Source: Leucaena leucocephala (taxonomy: Eukaryota; Streptophyta; Magnoliopsida; Fabales; Fabaceae). From it: 64,000 nucleotides of DNA. Of this stretch, positions 47,869 to 59,671 are shown piece by piece. Both the position numbers and the translations under genes were made by a program. The first letter of the stretch is position 1. Each line of letters opens with the position of its first letter. The notes below the pieces were generated by a model, which worked only from the letters and a program-made list of their open reading frames with translations, searched no databases and was not told the DNA's origin. Location of the stretch: assembly GCA_037074615.1 (NCBI GenBank), contig CM073558.1:5695501-5759500 (forward strand). Reading direction: 5' to 3'.

Positions 47869-48903
47869 GATACTGAAAATAAGATCAATCATTAAAATGG
47901 TTATGTCAGTAGTTCAAGGATTAGGAGTTTAATTATAATTGAATTAGAGTCAATTCAATCATGATTAAAATAATATAATTTAATTAAAATACATAAATAT
48001 ATTTATATATAACATTAAAAGATTAATATTTAAATAAAATATATTAATTTACTGATAAATAGATTATTTATGTATAAATCACATATAATATGATAGGCTA
48101 CTATTTTTTTTATATTCAAAATGATACCATTTAAGGCTTAATAAAGGAAGAAAAAATATAAAAAAAAATATCCAACTCAGTCAATCATCCAAAACTCTTA
48201 ATTGTATTGATGAAGAAACTAGTTCATCGACTCATCTCGGCCGACCTAGGTTAGGTTTTAATATTATATTCTAAATATATGTGTTTTGAATTGTGTGAAG
48301 CGTGTTGTGTAGTGTTCAAGAAAGATAATGTTATCCCTCTGGAGAGAAGGGAATGAAAATGAGTCCATGAAAGAGAGAGAGAGAGAGAGAGACAGTGGAA
48401 CAACTTTAATAGGATGCTTATCTTAATCAAGTCTTTTTATAATAAACAAATGGAACCCACTGTGGGGAGTTCAAACTAAACAATTAATTTACGAGCTAGT
48501 AAAGTTAATCCAAAGAGTAAGGACCACGATTACAAAATAAAGGAGAAAATAGCAATTAATTATTATGCATAATTAATTAAATTAAAGGTCACATGCATGT
48601 GAAGAGCACCCGATTGCTTGGAAGCAAGATATAGGCACGATGGTGCATGTTGTGTTGTGAGTGCCACTTTTTAACTTAAAAGTGTTAATTGCTCTCACAC
48701 TACACAACTCACACCTCTTGTCCTCCATGGAAAGCCAATCCAAAGCTTTCAACTTGTAATATTAATTAATTAATTACTTCCATTAATTAATTCCCAAACT
48801 CTCTCTCACCAATTACCATTATTTTATGCCCTAATTGGCCGACCAAACTGAGGTTGCCATGTGATGGACTGTGATGGATTTGGAACCTTTCTAGTTCGTC
48901 CTC

Positions 48904-48910
<7 letters not shown>

Positions 48911-48941
<31 letters not shown>
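48911..48941 (+). repeat. (TA)n microsatellite
   Basis: About fifteen AT units. Others of this kind are at 14960, 18947, 21154, 24858, 28042 and 28284. Confidence 0.9.
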
Positions 48942-48947
<6 letters not shown>

Positions 48948-51900
48948 CTACCTAGTTCATCTCCTCTCTCTCTCTCTCTATTCAAATTAAACTTTAGAAA
49001 CTATTGGCTATCATAATGTCAATGGATTTTGTGTTTAATTTAGATTTTTTTTGTTATTATCAATAAGTGTTCAATTTCTTTTTTTAATTGTATTATCATG
49101 TATTTGAATAATTGACTAATCTAATTTTAAAATTTATGGTTATTCCTTACAATATATAAATATTTAATTTTTATTTTTATTAATTTCATTGACGAGAAAG
49201 GTATTTACTTTTAAGAAGATTATTGTAATTCAAAGGATTTTAAAATTTTAGATTTTCTTTTATTATTAAATAAAATAAAATATCTTTAATAAACTTGAAT
49301 AATCATGTAAATTAATTTTGAAGTGTCAAATTTATCTATTTAAAATAATGGCAATTTAATTTAACTTTGTGAGGAAATTCATTCATTCATAATCTTTGGG
49401 ATCACTTTGATTTGGACGTTAATTATAATTATTAATTTGTGGCCATTGATTCATTGTTTCTCAGTGTCAATCGTTTTCTCTTCTTTTGATGTACTTTGAA
49501 ATTTGAATTCATTGACTTCTATGTACTTACTTAAGGCCATGTTTTCTCCATAGAAGAACTTAAGGGTTTAATTAAATGGTATTATTTAGAAGAATTACCA
49601 ACCAGATTGAACTGGTCCATTAGTGCCTGCAGTTGGATCCCACAATTATATATATATAACTTCTTCATGATTGTTAAAAGTAGTTATTTTGAAAGTAGTT
49701 TTTCTTCTCTAAAATATCATGGCTATTTATTTAAACATTTTTACTCATGAACACAGTGCATTTTTTTAGTGAGGGATTGAGGGGTACAAGTAGAAGAATC
49801 TCTTTAAATCCAAATTAGATAAGGTAGTTTTTTTCTTCTTCTTATAGTTAAGATTAAGGAAATTTCTTTAAATGTTTCTTATATATGAGACTGAAGAAAG
49901 TATTTTAAGATTATTGATTAAAACGTCATGTTAATCAGGACTTGCAATTTTGATATAAAACAAACAAACTTGTTTAGTTTCAAATTTGGATTAGTATACA
50001 TAATTGACAAAAGTCAAACTTGCATTCTGATCGTACTTATCTATAATTGATAAAAAATTAGGACTTTGATTTGAAAATGTCAAACGAACCATAATTCCAT
50101 GTAGATTGTAGAAAGTTATCAAAAAATCATTATATTATATAAAAGAAAATAAGGTAGGTTAAATGTATATCTATCATTTTAAATTAATTTTAAAAGAATA
50201 GTTAACATCCTAAAATATTTAAGAAAATTAATTTTAAAAGTACAATTAACACTCTAAAACATTTAAATTGTTTTAATTTTGGCCATTCGCTAACAAAAGC
50301 ACAAACTTTTGTTTGATATATACCAAGTAAATTTTTTATTTTAATATATTATTATTTAAAATGTCACATTTATAATATTATTTTAATAAATTGTACTAAA
50401 TAAACTATAAATTTTTTTAATCTTCACATATAAATTATATATAATGTCAATTTTAACAATATTCTTTTTTAAACAATAAGATACATGTGACATTTTAAAT
50501 AATAATGTGTTGAAATAAAAAATTTCAGCAATATAAATCGAACATAAAATTGTATTTCTGTCAATGAAATTAATTTAAATACTTTAAGGTGCTGGTCCTC
50601 TAAAATTAGTTTAGAGTACTAATTGTATCCTTAAATACTTTAGGGTGTTAATTATTCCTCTAAAATTAGTTTAGGATGTTGGATATACTTTTATCCAATA
50701 ATATAATATAAATATGTTCATATTTTATCTTGTACTTTTTTCTGAGCATAGCACTGTTTATATGTATTTTTTAAATACAGATATTTAGATTTGATTTCCC
50801 ATAATCTTTTTTAAATATGAAGTAAAAATAATAGCTAATATAGGCCTTAAAGAATTAAGTTCCAACATATTTGGAAGTGCAATTATTGTTTAATTATAAA
50901 CTTCTATTACAAAATTTCAAAAAGATTTCTAGTGATGATTAAATTAAATTGTATGCTTTTGCTGGAGGAGCTTAGGAAACTTCTAATTAATAATATATAT
51001 ATATATATATATACAGACATACATACATACAGTTAAATAATAAAAAGAACACTAGCTAGCTGCTATCGGAGACATTGGTTTTTGATATCTAAGAGAGAAA
51101 AAGGGAATAAATTATTTTCCTTAAAAAAATGAATTGAATTGGAACCATGAATTACAAGAGTTGTTTACTACATTGTTGTTGAAGTTATCAATGAAAAGTG
51201 TTTTTGTCTTGAATTTAATAATTAGGTTTTGTCTTTAAATTAACATATTTGGAAGATATGAATGTTAGTATAGAACTTAAAGAACTCGATAGATTAATGT
51301 GAACAAAGAAAACACTATGATTGCATTTCAGACAAACATAATTGTTTATTTATATAAATATATTTATCTTAAGATGCTATAAAAGTGATAGTTTCACAAC
51401 AACAATAGTACGTATGATCTGCTTTTTTAGATCATTTGCCATATAAAGAAAGAAGGATTAAGCCACTAGAGATATAAAAAGTGTGGTTATTTTTTTTTTT
51501 GAGGATATATCCTTAAATTTTACTTATTCTTTAATAAAAGCGATAGATTGTGAGAAAGATTCAGTCCCACATATTTATATTTCCTGTCCCTGCCCTGTCT
51601 AATCAAAACAACTTACGCGAGTATAAAATTATTATATATATATATATATATATTATAGTTTTATATTATATATATATATACTCCCTCTATTTTTAAATAT
51701 AATACATCTTTTGAAAAGTCTATTTTATGAAAATTTTAAGAATAATTAATATCTTTTTACCTGAAAATACCTTTAGGATATAACAAAATTATTTACCTCT
51801 CAAAATAATAACTGTATTTTTAATCTTTATTACTCTTTTTTATTTTAAATATTAAAACTAATTGATAAATTTATTTTAATCATAAATATAAAATTTTAAT

Positions 51901-52610
51901 TTATTTTTTTATTTTATAAATTTATAATTTATTTTCTTAAATTATCTATATTATTTTCTCATAAGGTTATTTCTATCAATGAGATAATTTATCGTATAAA
52001 TGATCAAGAAATATTTTACAAAAAACTAACATATTAGGTTTTAAAAATTACTACATGAACTAATTTTTTTAATATTTATAAATTAGTTATATAGTTTTTA
52101 CATTTAGAATCTAATGGAATATATAGCAACCAAGCATATTTCTTGTTGGATTATGGGATATTAGCCATTGAATTAATTGAATGATGAATAGTTTGCTCAT
52201 CAGCACTAGGGTATATTTACAAATTTAAAGAGCGTATATAGATATATTTATAAATCATCCACTAATAAGGTCCTTATATTAATAATAGGATTTGAAGTCA
52301 TGATTTTGTGGATTATAAATCAATTCTTTACCAACTAGTCTAACCTTTTGATGATTAAACCATTTAACCATTTTTTAATTTTATGCTCATTTTTTTTAAA
52401 ATTACCCATATTAATACTTCCTTAACAATAATAAAGTAAGAAAGAGGAAGAGAGTTAAAGAAGATGATTAGCATATTTTAAAAAAAATATGTAATATTAA
52501 TAAACTAATTTATTTAATTTAATTAAATTAGTTATATATATTATATATTAAAGGGCGAAGGAATGTGAAACAAGTTAACTAAGAATAGGAATGTGTGAGG
52601 CCATGACAAA

Positions 52611-52870
52611 TACTCCTCTAATCCTTAATATATGATATAATTTATGAGTTAATTTTAATTATAAATATAAAATATTTTATATATTTATTAACTTTTTTCT
52701 CTCTAAATTACTTGTATGGATAATTCCCAACAATATAATCAAGTAAGGGGAAGAGAGGGAATTGAGGAGGAAGATTAGTGTGTTTTTTTAAAAAATATTA
52801 TATTAATTAATTTAATAAATTTTATTAATTTAATTAAATTAATTAAATAAGTTATATATTAAGACTTAAA
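52611..52870. mobile_element. Stowaway-like MITE, family D
   Basis: It begins TACTCCTCTAATCCTTAATA and ends in TTAAATTAATTAAATAAG with TATATTAAGAC. A truncated relative lies at about 52390-52556 and another copy at 59081-59310. No clear right inverted end remains. Confidence 0.5.
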
Positions 52871-53119
52871 AAATAATTTTTTTAATCTTTTGTATAAACT
52901 CCCGAGTGTAGAATACTCTACACAGGTTATGATTATCACCAGGGAGAATGGTAATATCGAATTTACTTTTTACACCTGTTGTTCATTAACTGATTATAGG
53001 ACTTTATACACCAACTATATATCTCTACACATGTTAAAGAAAATTACTTTTTAACAACCATAAAATAACCCTTTTGGCACTTGTTCCAACAAGAAAAATA
53101 TAACTCATTATTTCAATAC

Positions 53120-53382
53120 TTTTTTTGTGGTATAAAAGTTTTTAGAAAGTGGTTAGACTCACCTACAATAAAAATATATGATAAATTTTTCCTTCCTCAT
53201 AAGCGATACCACTGTATAATCGAGTGAGCCATCTATTATCCTCAAGCATAAATATAAACACCTAGGAACTAAGATACCTTACCAAGCATCTCGACTGGAA
53301 TCATAATAAAATGATACTTCTCAAGAATTGAATACGCTTTAAATGGTCGCATATCTCATCCCTTCACCAGTTGAACTCACAG
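53120..53382 (-). mobile_element. tRNA-derived SINE, family U, copy 2
   Basis: Read on the minus strand, GAGTTCAACTGGTGAAGG (A box), CGTATTCAATTC (degraded B box), GGTATCGCTTATGAGGAA and TGTAGGTGAGTCTAACC precede an end TTTTATACCACAAAAAAAG. The order and spacing match copies at 41.5 and 58.6 kb. Confidence 0.65.
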
Positions 53383-54386
53383 ATAATAGGTATTATTTCA
53401 ACACTTATTTGCTGCCTACACTTAGTGCATTATATTGGGGGTGTGCATAAAGTCTAAGCTTGATGTGACTACTCGGCCCACGCACAAAAAAATCTATGTC
53501 CAGCTTCAAAAATATAAGACTAGGTTAGATATTAGGCTGTAAAATATATTTTTTTTTGTTGGGCACCGGGCAGGGGGCTGCCCTACCCATATACACACCT
53601 TCTTTTATTTTTTACTTTTTTTTTACTAGATGCTACATTTGAATGGGAGAAGATGATGATTACTGGTGACTAAATGATCATTTTACAAATATGAATAGTC
53701 AAATATGTAAGTTACATCCTTTAAAATTTATAACTAGATTTCTTTCTTTCTTTCTTTTTGTAACTTTACTAACCATCATATAATTATATTATAAATTATA
53801 ATTATTTTTTAAAATGCTCAATCCTTGTCAACTTGGAGAAAATTGATGTAAAGTTATAATTGTAAACTATTTGTATTTTAAAACTTTTTTATATATTCAA
53901 TAGATTTTAAGACTTTAATTAGGATCTTTTTATTACCTTGTTCTTAATAAATTATGAATATTATTTAACTCTTAAAGACATATGAATATAATATTATTTT
54001 ATTACATATTTTTATCCTATAATATGAGCAGAACATAACTACTTAGATATAACAACCTTAAATCTTACCTAACCTAAAATAGTTAAAAATTTTACTATAT
54101 AAAACTAAATATTAGGCAGTAAAATATAACTGTTCTTTTTCAAATTGAGTACTTGGCAGGAGTTTGCCCTCCCGACCTACCGAACTGTGCCCACACATAT
54201 CCTACACTATATATATTTATATGTTTTAAAAAACGATCAACACAAGGGAAAACAGCTACCAACAAGAGAGAAATTAAGCTACAATCACCTCTCTTCTTCT
54301 CTCTTCCCGTTTGGAGATTGAAATTAACAGAAACATAAAAAGAAAAAACTCACAAATGAAATAAAAAAAAACTTCTTTTTTATTAT
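53383..54386. other. Intergenic, with two related GC-richer segments
   Basis: Segments at about 53500-53600 and 54080-54200 share ATATTAGGC.GTAAAATATA followed by a pyrimidine/purine mix with GGCAG and TGCCCT. The first is bounded by GGGGGTGTGCAT and ATACACACC, a weak inverted pair of hAT-MITE type. The last 50-200 bases may be 3'UTR of the calmodulin-like gene. Confidence 0.4.
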
Positions 54387-55031
54387 TCAATGATGGTTAT
54401 TGGGAAGTCGAATAGAGCTAGGCCTCATCATTGATCGCAACTCATGAAAATCCACAAACCCATATCCGTTCAGATCAATAGCTCGAATCATGTTCTTGCA
54501 ATCTCTCCACCCCAAATTCAGCATCACTCTTCTCAGTTCCTTCGCCGATATCAGACCGTTCCGATCACTGTCGTATATCAGAAAAGCATCCTTCAGTTCA
54601 TCATCTTCATCATTGTCATTGCCACTGCCGTCGTCATCTTCTTCTTCCTCTTCCCTTTTCATCATCACCATCATGAACTCGTCCAAGTCCACGAACCGAT
54701 CTCCGTATAAATGCAACACTCTCACTATCCCTTCAGTTTCTTTCTCAACCAATCCCTTGTCCTCGTCCTTCTTCTTCTCCGTGCCCCCTCCGAGGCATAT
54801 GATGATGTCACTGAGCTCCGACGCCGATATTTCGCCATCTCCGTTGGCATCTATGAGCTTGAAAACTTGCCTGAACTGGTTAGACACTCTTATGACGGCT
54901 TCTTCTTTGTCGCTGTCGTTGTACCTGAATGATCTGTGAGACGTTCTTGTTGATTTTAGTCGTCGTCGGGGTCTGGTGATGGGGTTGTGATGGAGGAGGA
55001 AAGTGAAGCAGTTGGTGAAAGCATGGAACAC
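54387..55031 (-). CDS. CML: Calmodulin-like EF-hand protein
   Basis: A single exon gives 214 residues. A basic N-terminal extension (1-45, with RPRRRLKS) precedes four EF-hand regions. EF1 loop DANGDGEISASE (61-72) is canonical. EF2 (about 107-118, HLYGDRFVDLDE) lacks the first ligand residues and should not bind calcium. EF3 DSDRNGLISAKE (154-165) is good. EF4 DLNGYGFVDFHE (186-197) has Y at loop position 5 where D or N is usual. A very acidic linker (127-146) separates the two halves. It should act as a calcium sensor of plant CML type; the partner is unknown. A TATA-like TATATAAT lies on the minus strand near 55182-55189, about 150 bases upstream. The subgroup number cannot be fixed by eye. 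Confidence 0.9.
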   Translation of the reverse strand: MFHAFTNCFTFLLHHNPITRPRRRLKSTRTSHRSFRYNDSDKEEAVIRVSNQFRQVFKLIDANGDGEISASELSDIIICLGGGTEKKKDEDKGLVEKETEGIVRVLHLYGDRFVDLDEFMMVMMKREEEEEDDDGSGNDNDEDDELKDAFLIYDSDRNGLISAKELRRVMLNLGWRDCKNMIRAIDLNGYGFVDFHELRSMMRPSSIRLPNNHH

Positions 55032-55863
55032 AGTTTGATTAGTAAAATTGTGTGATGTGCATAGAAAGGAAGGAATGGTAGGTGTTGAAGAGAAGAGAAG
55101 AGAAATGAGGAAAAATAGGAATTGACGTTTAATTGTTTGCGTAACTTTATGAGAAACCTCTTTTTTTTTCAGTTTGTGATATTATATATCTTTTTAGTGG
55201 AGCATAATTAGGCTGCAGAATGCAGTTTCCTTGTAATGCCTGAACTCGTAAAAGGCTAAAATCTAAAGTAGTTTAGATTTAGAAAATATCAAATTTATTG
55301 TAATAAAATTAACAATATGAAAATTATTTTGGTGAGACATAAGAGGACCATTTGTTGATAGTTGAGATTAATCTTGTCCAGTACTCATCTGCAGTTGTAA
55401 ATATAGATGTTAAAAAATTAATTAAATTAGTTATTATAATAAATATATATTATTTTTCTAAAAATATATTTTTAATCACTATCCACATTGATGAAAACTC
55501 CCTTTAATATAATGCAACAAGAATAATTTAAAAAGAAATTATAAATTTGTGAGATAAAATAGATTTAAATTTTATATTTAGAACTGAAGAAATACTCTTA
55601 AATAACAAAGCCTTATAATAAATTTGCTTCATACCCAAAAAGTGAGATCCAAGCACTTTATACCCAAGAAATAAATGTTATGTAAATCAAATCTTGTCTT
55701 TTATAAGAAGTTTGAAAATAAAAACTTGTGCATTTTTTAAAAAAGAAAAAAAAATTAAAATGAATTGTGAGTTTTTGAATTGATCAGGTCATGTTTGATT
55801 GAGTCATAAATATGACACAAGGTGAATGCCGGCAATACCCAAAAAGGAAAAAAAATCTATTTT
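55032..55863 (-). promoter_or_regulatory. Upstream region of the calmodulin-like gene
   Basis: The first 160 bases hold the leader and a TATA-like motif near 55185. Beyond that the DNA is AT-rich with no recognised site. Confidence 0.35.
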
Positions 55864-56573
55864 GGGCATGTTTGGATAGATTTTTAGAAAAAGGCTTATG
55901 AAAAAAAAAATTTTAGATAGCTTTTAAAAAATAGCTTCTAGAGAAGGGGTTATGAAAAAAAAATGGTTCTAAATAAATAAGTATTTAAATTGTTATTACT
56001 AGAAAAATTTTGTGATTAGTAAAAAACAAAAGTGGATTGTTATTGACTCATATTGTTCATCTTTCTTTTCTCTTCTTCCTCTCTCTACGGACTAGTGAAT
56101 CTTTTGCGTGGACTGTTCATGTTCTTCCTCTTCTTCCCTTCTTCATCCTTCAGGCGAAGCAATGACCTTCAACAACGACATCGGCAGAGGTGACATATTG
56201 TCAACATCGTCGACTTCTTCTTGCTCCACTCCTTCTTCCTCTATTGTCAGCATCTCCTCGCTCCAGAGAGAAGAAGCAACACGAATGCGACAATGGACAT
56301 CAATGGAGGTGACTCAAAAGCGACACCGACAAGAACCAGTAGACAAAGAAGAGGGAGAAGAGAAGAGAGTGTGTGTTAGAAAAAGTAAGGATAAAATAGT
56401 AATTGGGTAATCCATAAGCTCTTTTACTATTCTTAGTAGCTTATTTAAAACCATAGTTTGATCCATAAGCCCTTTTGGACAAATATAGCTGTTTGTTTTA
56501 AAATTATTCCAAACTAAAGTTTGGGCTAAAAACCCTTTTAAAACCAATGTTATAATGCTATCCAAACAGACAT
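55864..56573 (+). mobile_element. Long family-H MITE with insert
   Basis: The left end GGGCATGTTTGGATAG and the right end, in reverse TGTCTGTTTGGATAGC, are inverted repeats. The flanks share TTTAGATAGCTTTTAAAAAA and AAAAGTAAGGATAAAATAGT with other family members. The middle (about 56050-56340) is GC-richer, with a 100-codon frame at 56108-56410 rich in serine. No transposase is visible. Confidence 0.7.
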
Positions 56574-56722
56574 TTTGTTGGATAGTTTCTGAATCATATG
56601 GCAAACTGTTTTACTTCTCGTAACGCTTTTAGATTTCTCCAATCCACTAGACGACCCACCTTAAAAAGCTTCTCATGGGACCCACATATGTGCACGTCTC
56701 TTATAAGAGATGGATTCGCATA

Positions 56723-57428
56723 GAGCTTGTTTGGATAGACTTTTAAAAAAAGTATTTTTAGACAGCTTTTGAAAAAAAGGCTTTTAGAGAAAAGCTTATG
56801 GGAAAAAAAGTGATTTTGAATAAATAAATATTTTGATGGTTCTGAATAAATAATATAATTCTCGGATATCACTGTTCACTCTTCGGTCATCGCTCCTCTA
56901 CCGTCTCCTTCCTTTACCAACTCCCACTTCTTCTCTCTCTTCTCCTCTTTCATTCCTTATCTTTTCTTTCTTATTGATAGTCTCTCACTCTAAATTACTC
57001 TCCCCTCTTTCTTCATTTTTTCCCTCCATCCGGAAACTCAAACTCTCATAGCCTCCTCCATCTATCGATCTCGTATCTTTTTATATCTGTAGATATGTGT
57101 GACATCGAGCAAATCTTTATTGTCAAAGGTAAGCTAAGTCACTTGCTTCCGCTGTCGGGATCTGAAGAGAGAGAAGGCAATGGCGCAGAGATATGAGAGA
57201 AGGAAGAAAAGAGAGAGAATGTCAAAAAAATAAGGATAAAATAGTAATTAAATAATCCTTAAACTCTTTTATTGTTCTATAAGTTATTTCTATTAGCTTA
57301 TACAAAATTATGGTTTTATCCAAATGCCCTTTTAGACAAATATATTTATTTATTTTAAAATTTTTTTAAATTAAAGTTTGGGAAAAAAACCCTTTTAAAA
57401 CTGAAGTTTTTATGCTATCTAAATAGGC
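56723..57428 (+). mobile_element. Long family-H MITE with a different insert
   Basis: The left end GAGCTTGTTTGGATAG and the right end CTATCTAAATAGGC are inverted repeats flanked by ATA (56720-56722 and 57429-57431). The edges match 55864-56573, but the middle (about 56870-57200) is a pyrimidine-rich segment of other content. Confidence 0.75.
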
Positions 57429-57431
57429 ATA

Positions 57432-58597
57432 TAGTCCAATACCGTCGTTTATCAATGACCTTCGTTCCGCACCACTTTTAGTGCAATAGACACTTGTGGT
57501 CATCTTATTTCTCTAAGGTAATATGCTTGGTGTTAGTGTCATGGCTGATGTGAAGTATTTTTTTTTACTAAATATAGGTATCCTCTTACTAGAGGTAATT
57601 ATATTCAAGGACAATGTTAGGCATTGAATATTGGTATCTCTCATAGGAGTTATTCAAATATTAATTAGTTATATTGTGAGAGACTAGCTATTTTTATTAT
57701 ATTTAATCTCTGTGAGTGTTAGTGGTGTGAAGCATTGGACTTGTTTGATTTGGATTTGTCTCAGGATCTTGTAAAAGCCCAACGTTTTTATGTATCTTTT
57801 CACTTGAGTTTTGAAAAAAAAAATCTTTTATCCCACGTTATTATTTTTCATTTAGGAAAAATTAATGAGTTAGTATTGATAGTTTTAACTCAATTATAAT
57901 ATAATTTTTTAATTCAATTATGATCCAATTATTAAACTTCAATATAACTTAATTTTTATAACTTTAACTTGATTAAAAGTTAAAAGTTAATTTTTAAATT
58001 TTAACTTAGTGTAACTTGATTATTATAGTTTTAACTATTTAAAATATTAATTTTTAAACAATAATTTTACTTATTATAATTTTATGTTTTAAAATATAAC
58101 AACTAATATTTTAAATAGATCAAATTATATGGATTAAGCTAGTGAACTTTAACTCAAGTCAAAACAAAAATGTGAATGATTGATTGAGATAAGATGTGTT
58201 GCCATTGTAAACTTCACTTTAAATTCTTGCCTTTTCCCTAACCTGCTCCTCCAAAAAAATAAAAAACAAAATTCAGTTATTTCTTATTCACTCAGTTTCA
58301 GTGTCTTCCATGAAGCCCATTGTATCGTACATTTGTTCCCAGGTTTTGCAATCCATCAGCCTTATCTTATTATTATATTTTTGAGTCTGAATGTTATTTA
58401 ATTATTAAAACACTAAAATAATGTATACTTAAAAAAGAAGTGTAACTTTATTCTTTGAGATAGTTATTGGAGCCTTAACTTGTATGATGATTTTTATCCC
58501 TTATGTATATCACTCGAAGTTACATTATACATGTAACTACATTGTGGATATATGCCTCTCTCCATTGTATTAAAAAAAATAGAAAACCACATATCGC
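57432..58597. other. Intergenic; dispersed repeat, no gene seen
   Basis: A copy of the dispersed repeat with TATTGTGAGAGACTAG lies at about 57560-57730. The rest is AT-rich. A frame at 58180-58401 lacks any recognisable feature. Confidence 0.45.
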
Positions 58598-58865
58598 CCA
58601 TAAATTCAACTGACAAATGGGTAAGATATACGATAATTTAGAACATATTTAATCCATATAAAATTCTACTTTATTATGGTTCAAATCGCAGCGCTTGAGA
58701 GATATTCTAGCTACTAGGTGTCTATATTTATGTCTAAAAATAATTGACGACTCATTCTGCTCAATATTGGTATCGTTTATGAGAAATTGAGACTTTGCCC
58801 TACCTTTAGATAGTAGGTGAGCCCAACCCCTTCTAAAAATTTGGCTAAAAAAGAAAATAAAAAAC
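58598..58865 (+). mobile_element. tRNA-derived SINE, family U, copy 3
   Basis: AAATTCAACTGACAAATGGG (degraded A box), ATATTTAATCC (degraded B box), GGTATCGTTTATGAGAAA and AGTAGGTGAGCCCAACC appear in the same order as in the other two copies, ending in an A-rich stretch. Confidence 0.6.
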
Positions 58866-59080
58866 CCCAACAAAGGTTAATCCAATTGATAATAATTTGG
58901 CTTAGCTTGTAAGGTTGTGCATTTAAATCCTATTATCAGAATAAAGAAAAATTAATGAGCAATCTATAAAATATTTTTAAGAATTCTCTGAGCTTGTAGT
59001 CATATGACCCCCAATTTACATAAACTTCTATTGTATCAAAAGTATGTGTGTAGATCTCCCCCTCTCTATATATACACAAA

Positions 59081-59310
59081 TACTCATCTTCTTAATAATA
59101 TACAATCTAATTAAAAAATTAATATTAATTATCAATATAAAATATATATTTTTATATTTATTAATTTTTTTAAAATTATCCCTATTGATCCCTCAACAAT
59201 CAATAATAATAAAATGATGATTATGATATTTTAATAAAAATATAACATATAAATTTAAATAAATTTTTAATTTAATTAAATTAATTAAATATATTATATT
59301 TTAAGAATAA
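59081..59310. mobile_element. Stowaway-like MITE, family D
   Basis: The copy begins TACTCATCTTCTTAATAATA and shares TTTTTAAAATTATCCCTATT and TTAATTTAATTAAATTAATT with 52611-52870. The right end is eroded. Confidence 0.5.
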
Positions 59311-59445
59311 AATAAATACGATTTATTCATAGTGGGCTCCCATATCACATGTCAATAAGCAACCTTAGCCATACCAACTACCAACAACTTGCTTGTAGTT
59401 GCCCATCATCCGAGCCATTCACAACACATTATACAATTTATTAAT

Positions 59446-59671
59446 ATTCTAATTATAAAACTCTATTAATTTTTTTAAATGGATCTAAAAAGTAAAATAA
59501 ATTGATTAATTATAATTAATATAAAAAATAAATAATTAATTTAAATAGATTGAAAAGTATATAATACAATTTTATCTTAAAATATTTTATTTGATCATAA
59601 TTAATTGATTTATTTGACTTTTTAAATCTATTTAAAAAAGCTAAATGAATCTTATAATTATAACTAGAGGG
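59446..59671. mobile_element. Stowaway-like MITE, family S
   Basis: The interior ATTAATTATAATTAATATAA and GTATATAATACAATTTTATC match family S. The right end TATAACTAGAGGGA is the expected inverted end; the left end is weak. Confidence 0.55.

Larger units (their letters stand above)
47872..53119. other. Intergenic AT-rich DNA; no gene seen
   Basis: Contents: an AT-rich dispersed repeat at about 47935-48250, (AG)n at 48371-48392, an imperfect hairpin at 48645-48715, (TA)n at 48911-48941 and near 51000 and 51640. A one-ended Stowaway-like start CTCCCTCTATTTTTAAAT lies at 51681. Part of a minus-strand tRNA-like repeat is near 52300-52350. Two related MITE copies lie at 52390-52870. Confidence 0.45.

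Noticed and set aside
54444..54939. Plus-strand frames opposite the calmodulin-like gene
   Set aside because: Serine/histidine-rich translations of the antisense of acidic codons; no independent support.
56108..56410. Serine-rich 100-codon frame as a gene
   Set aside because: It lies wholly inside a MITE and runs into the repeated edge of the element.
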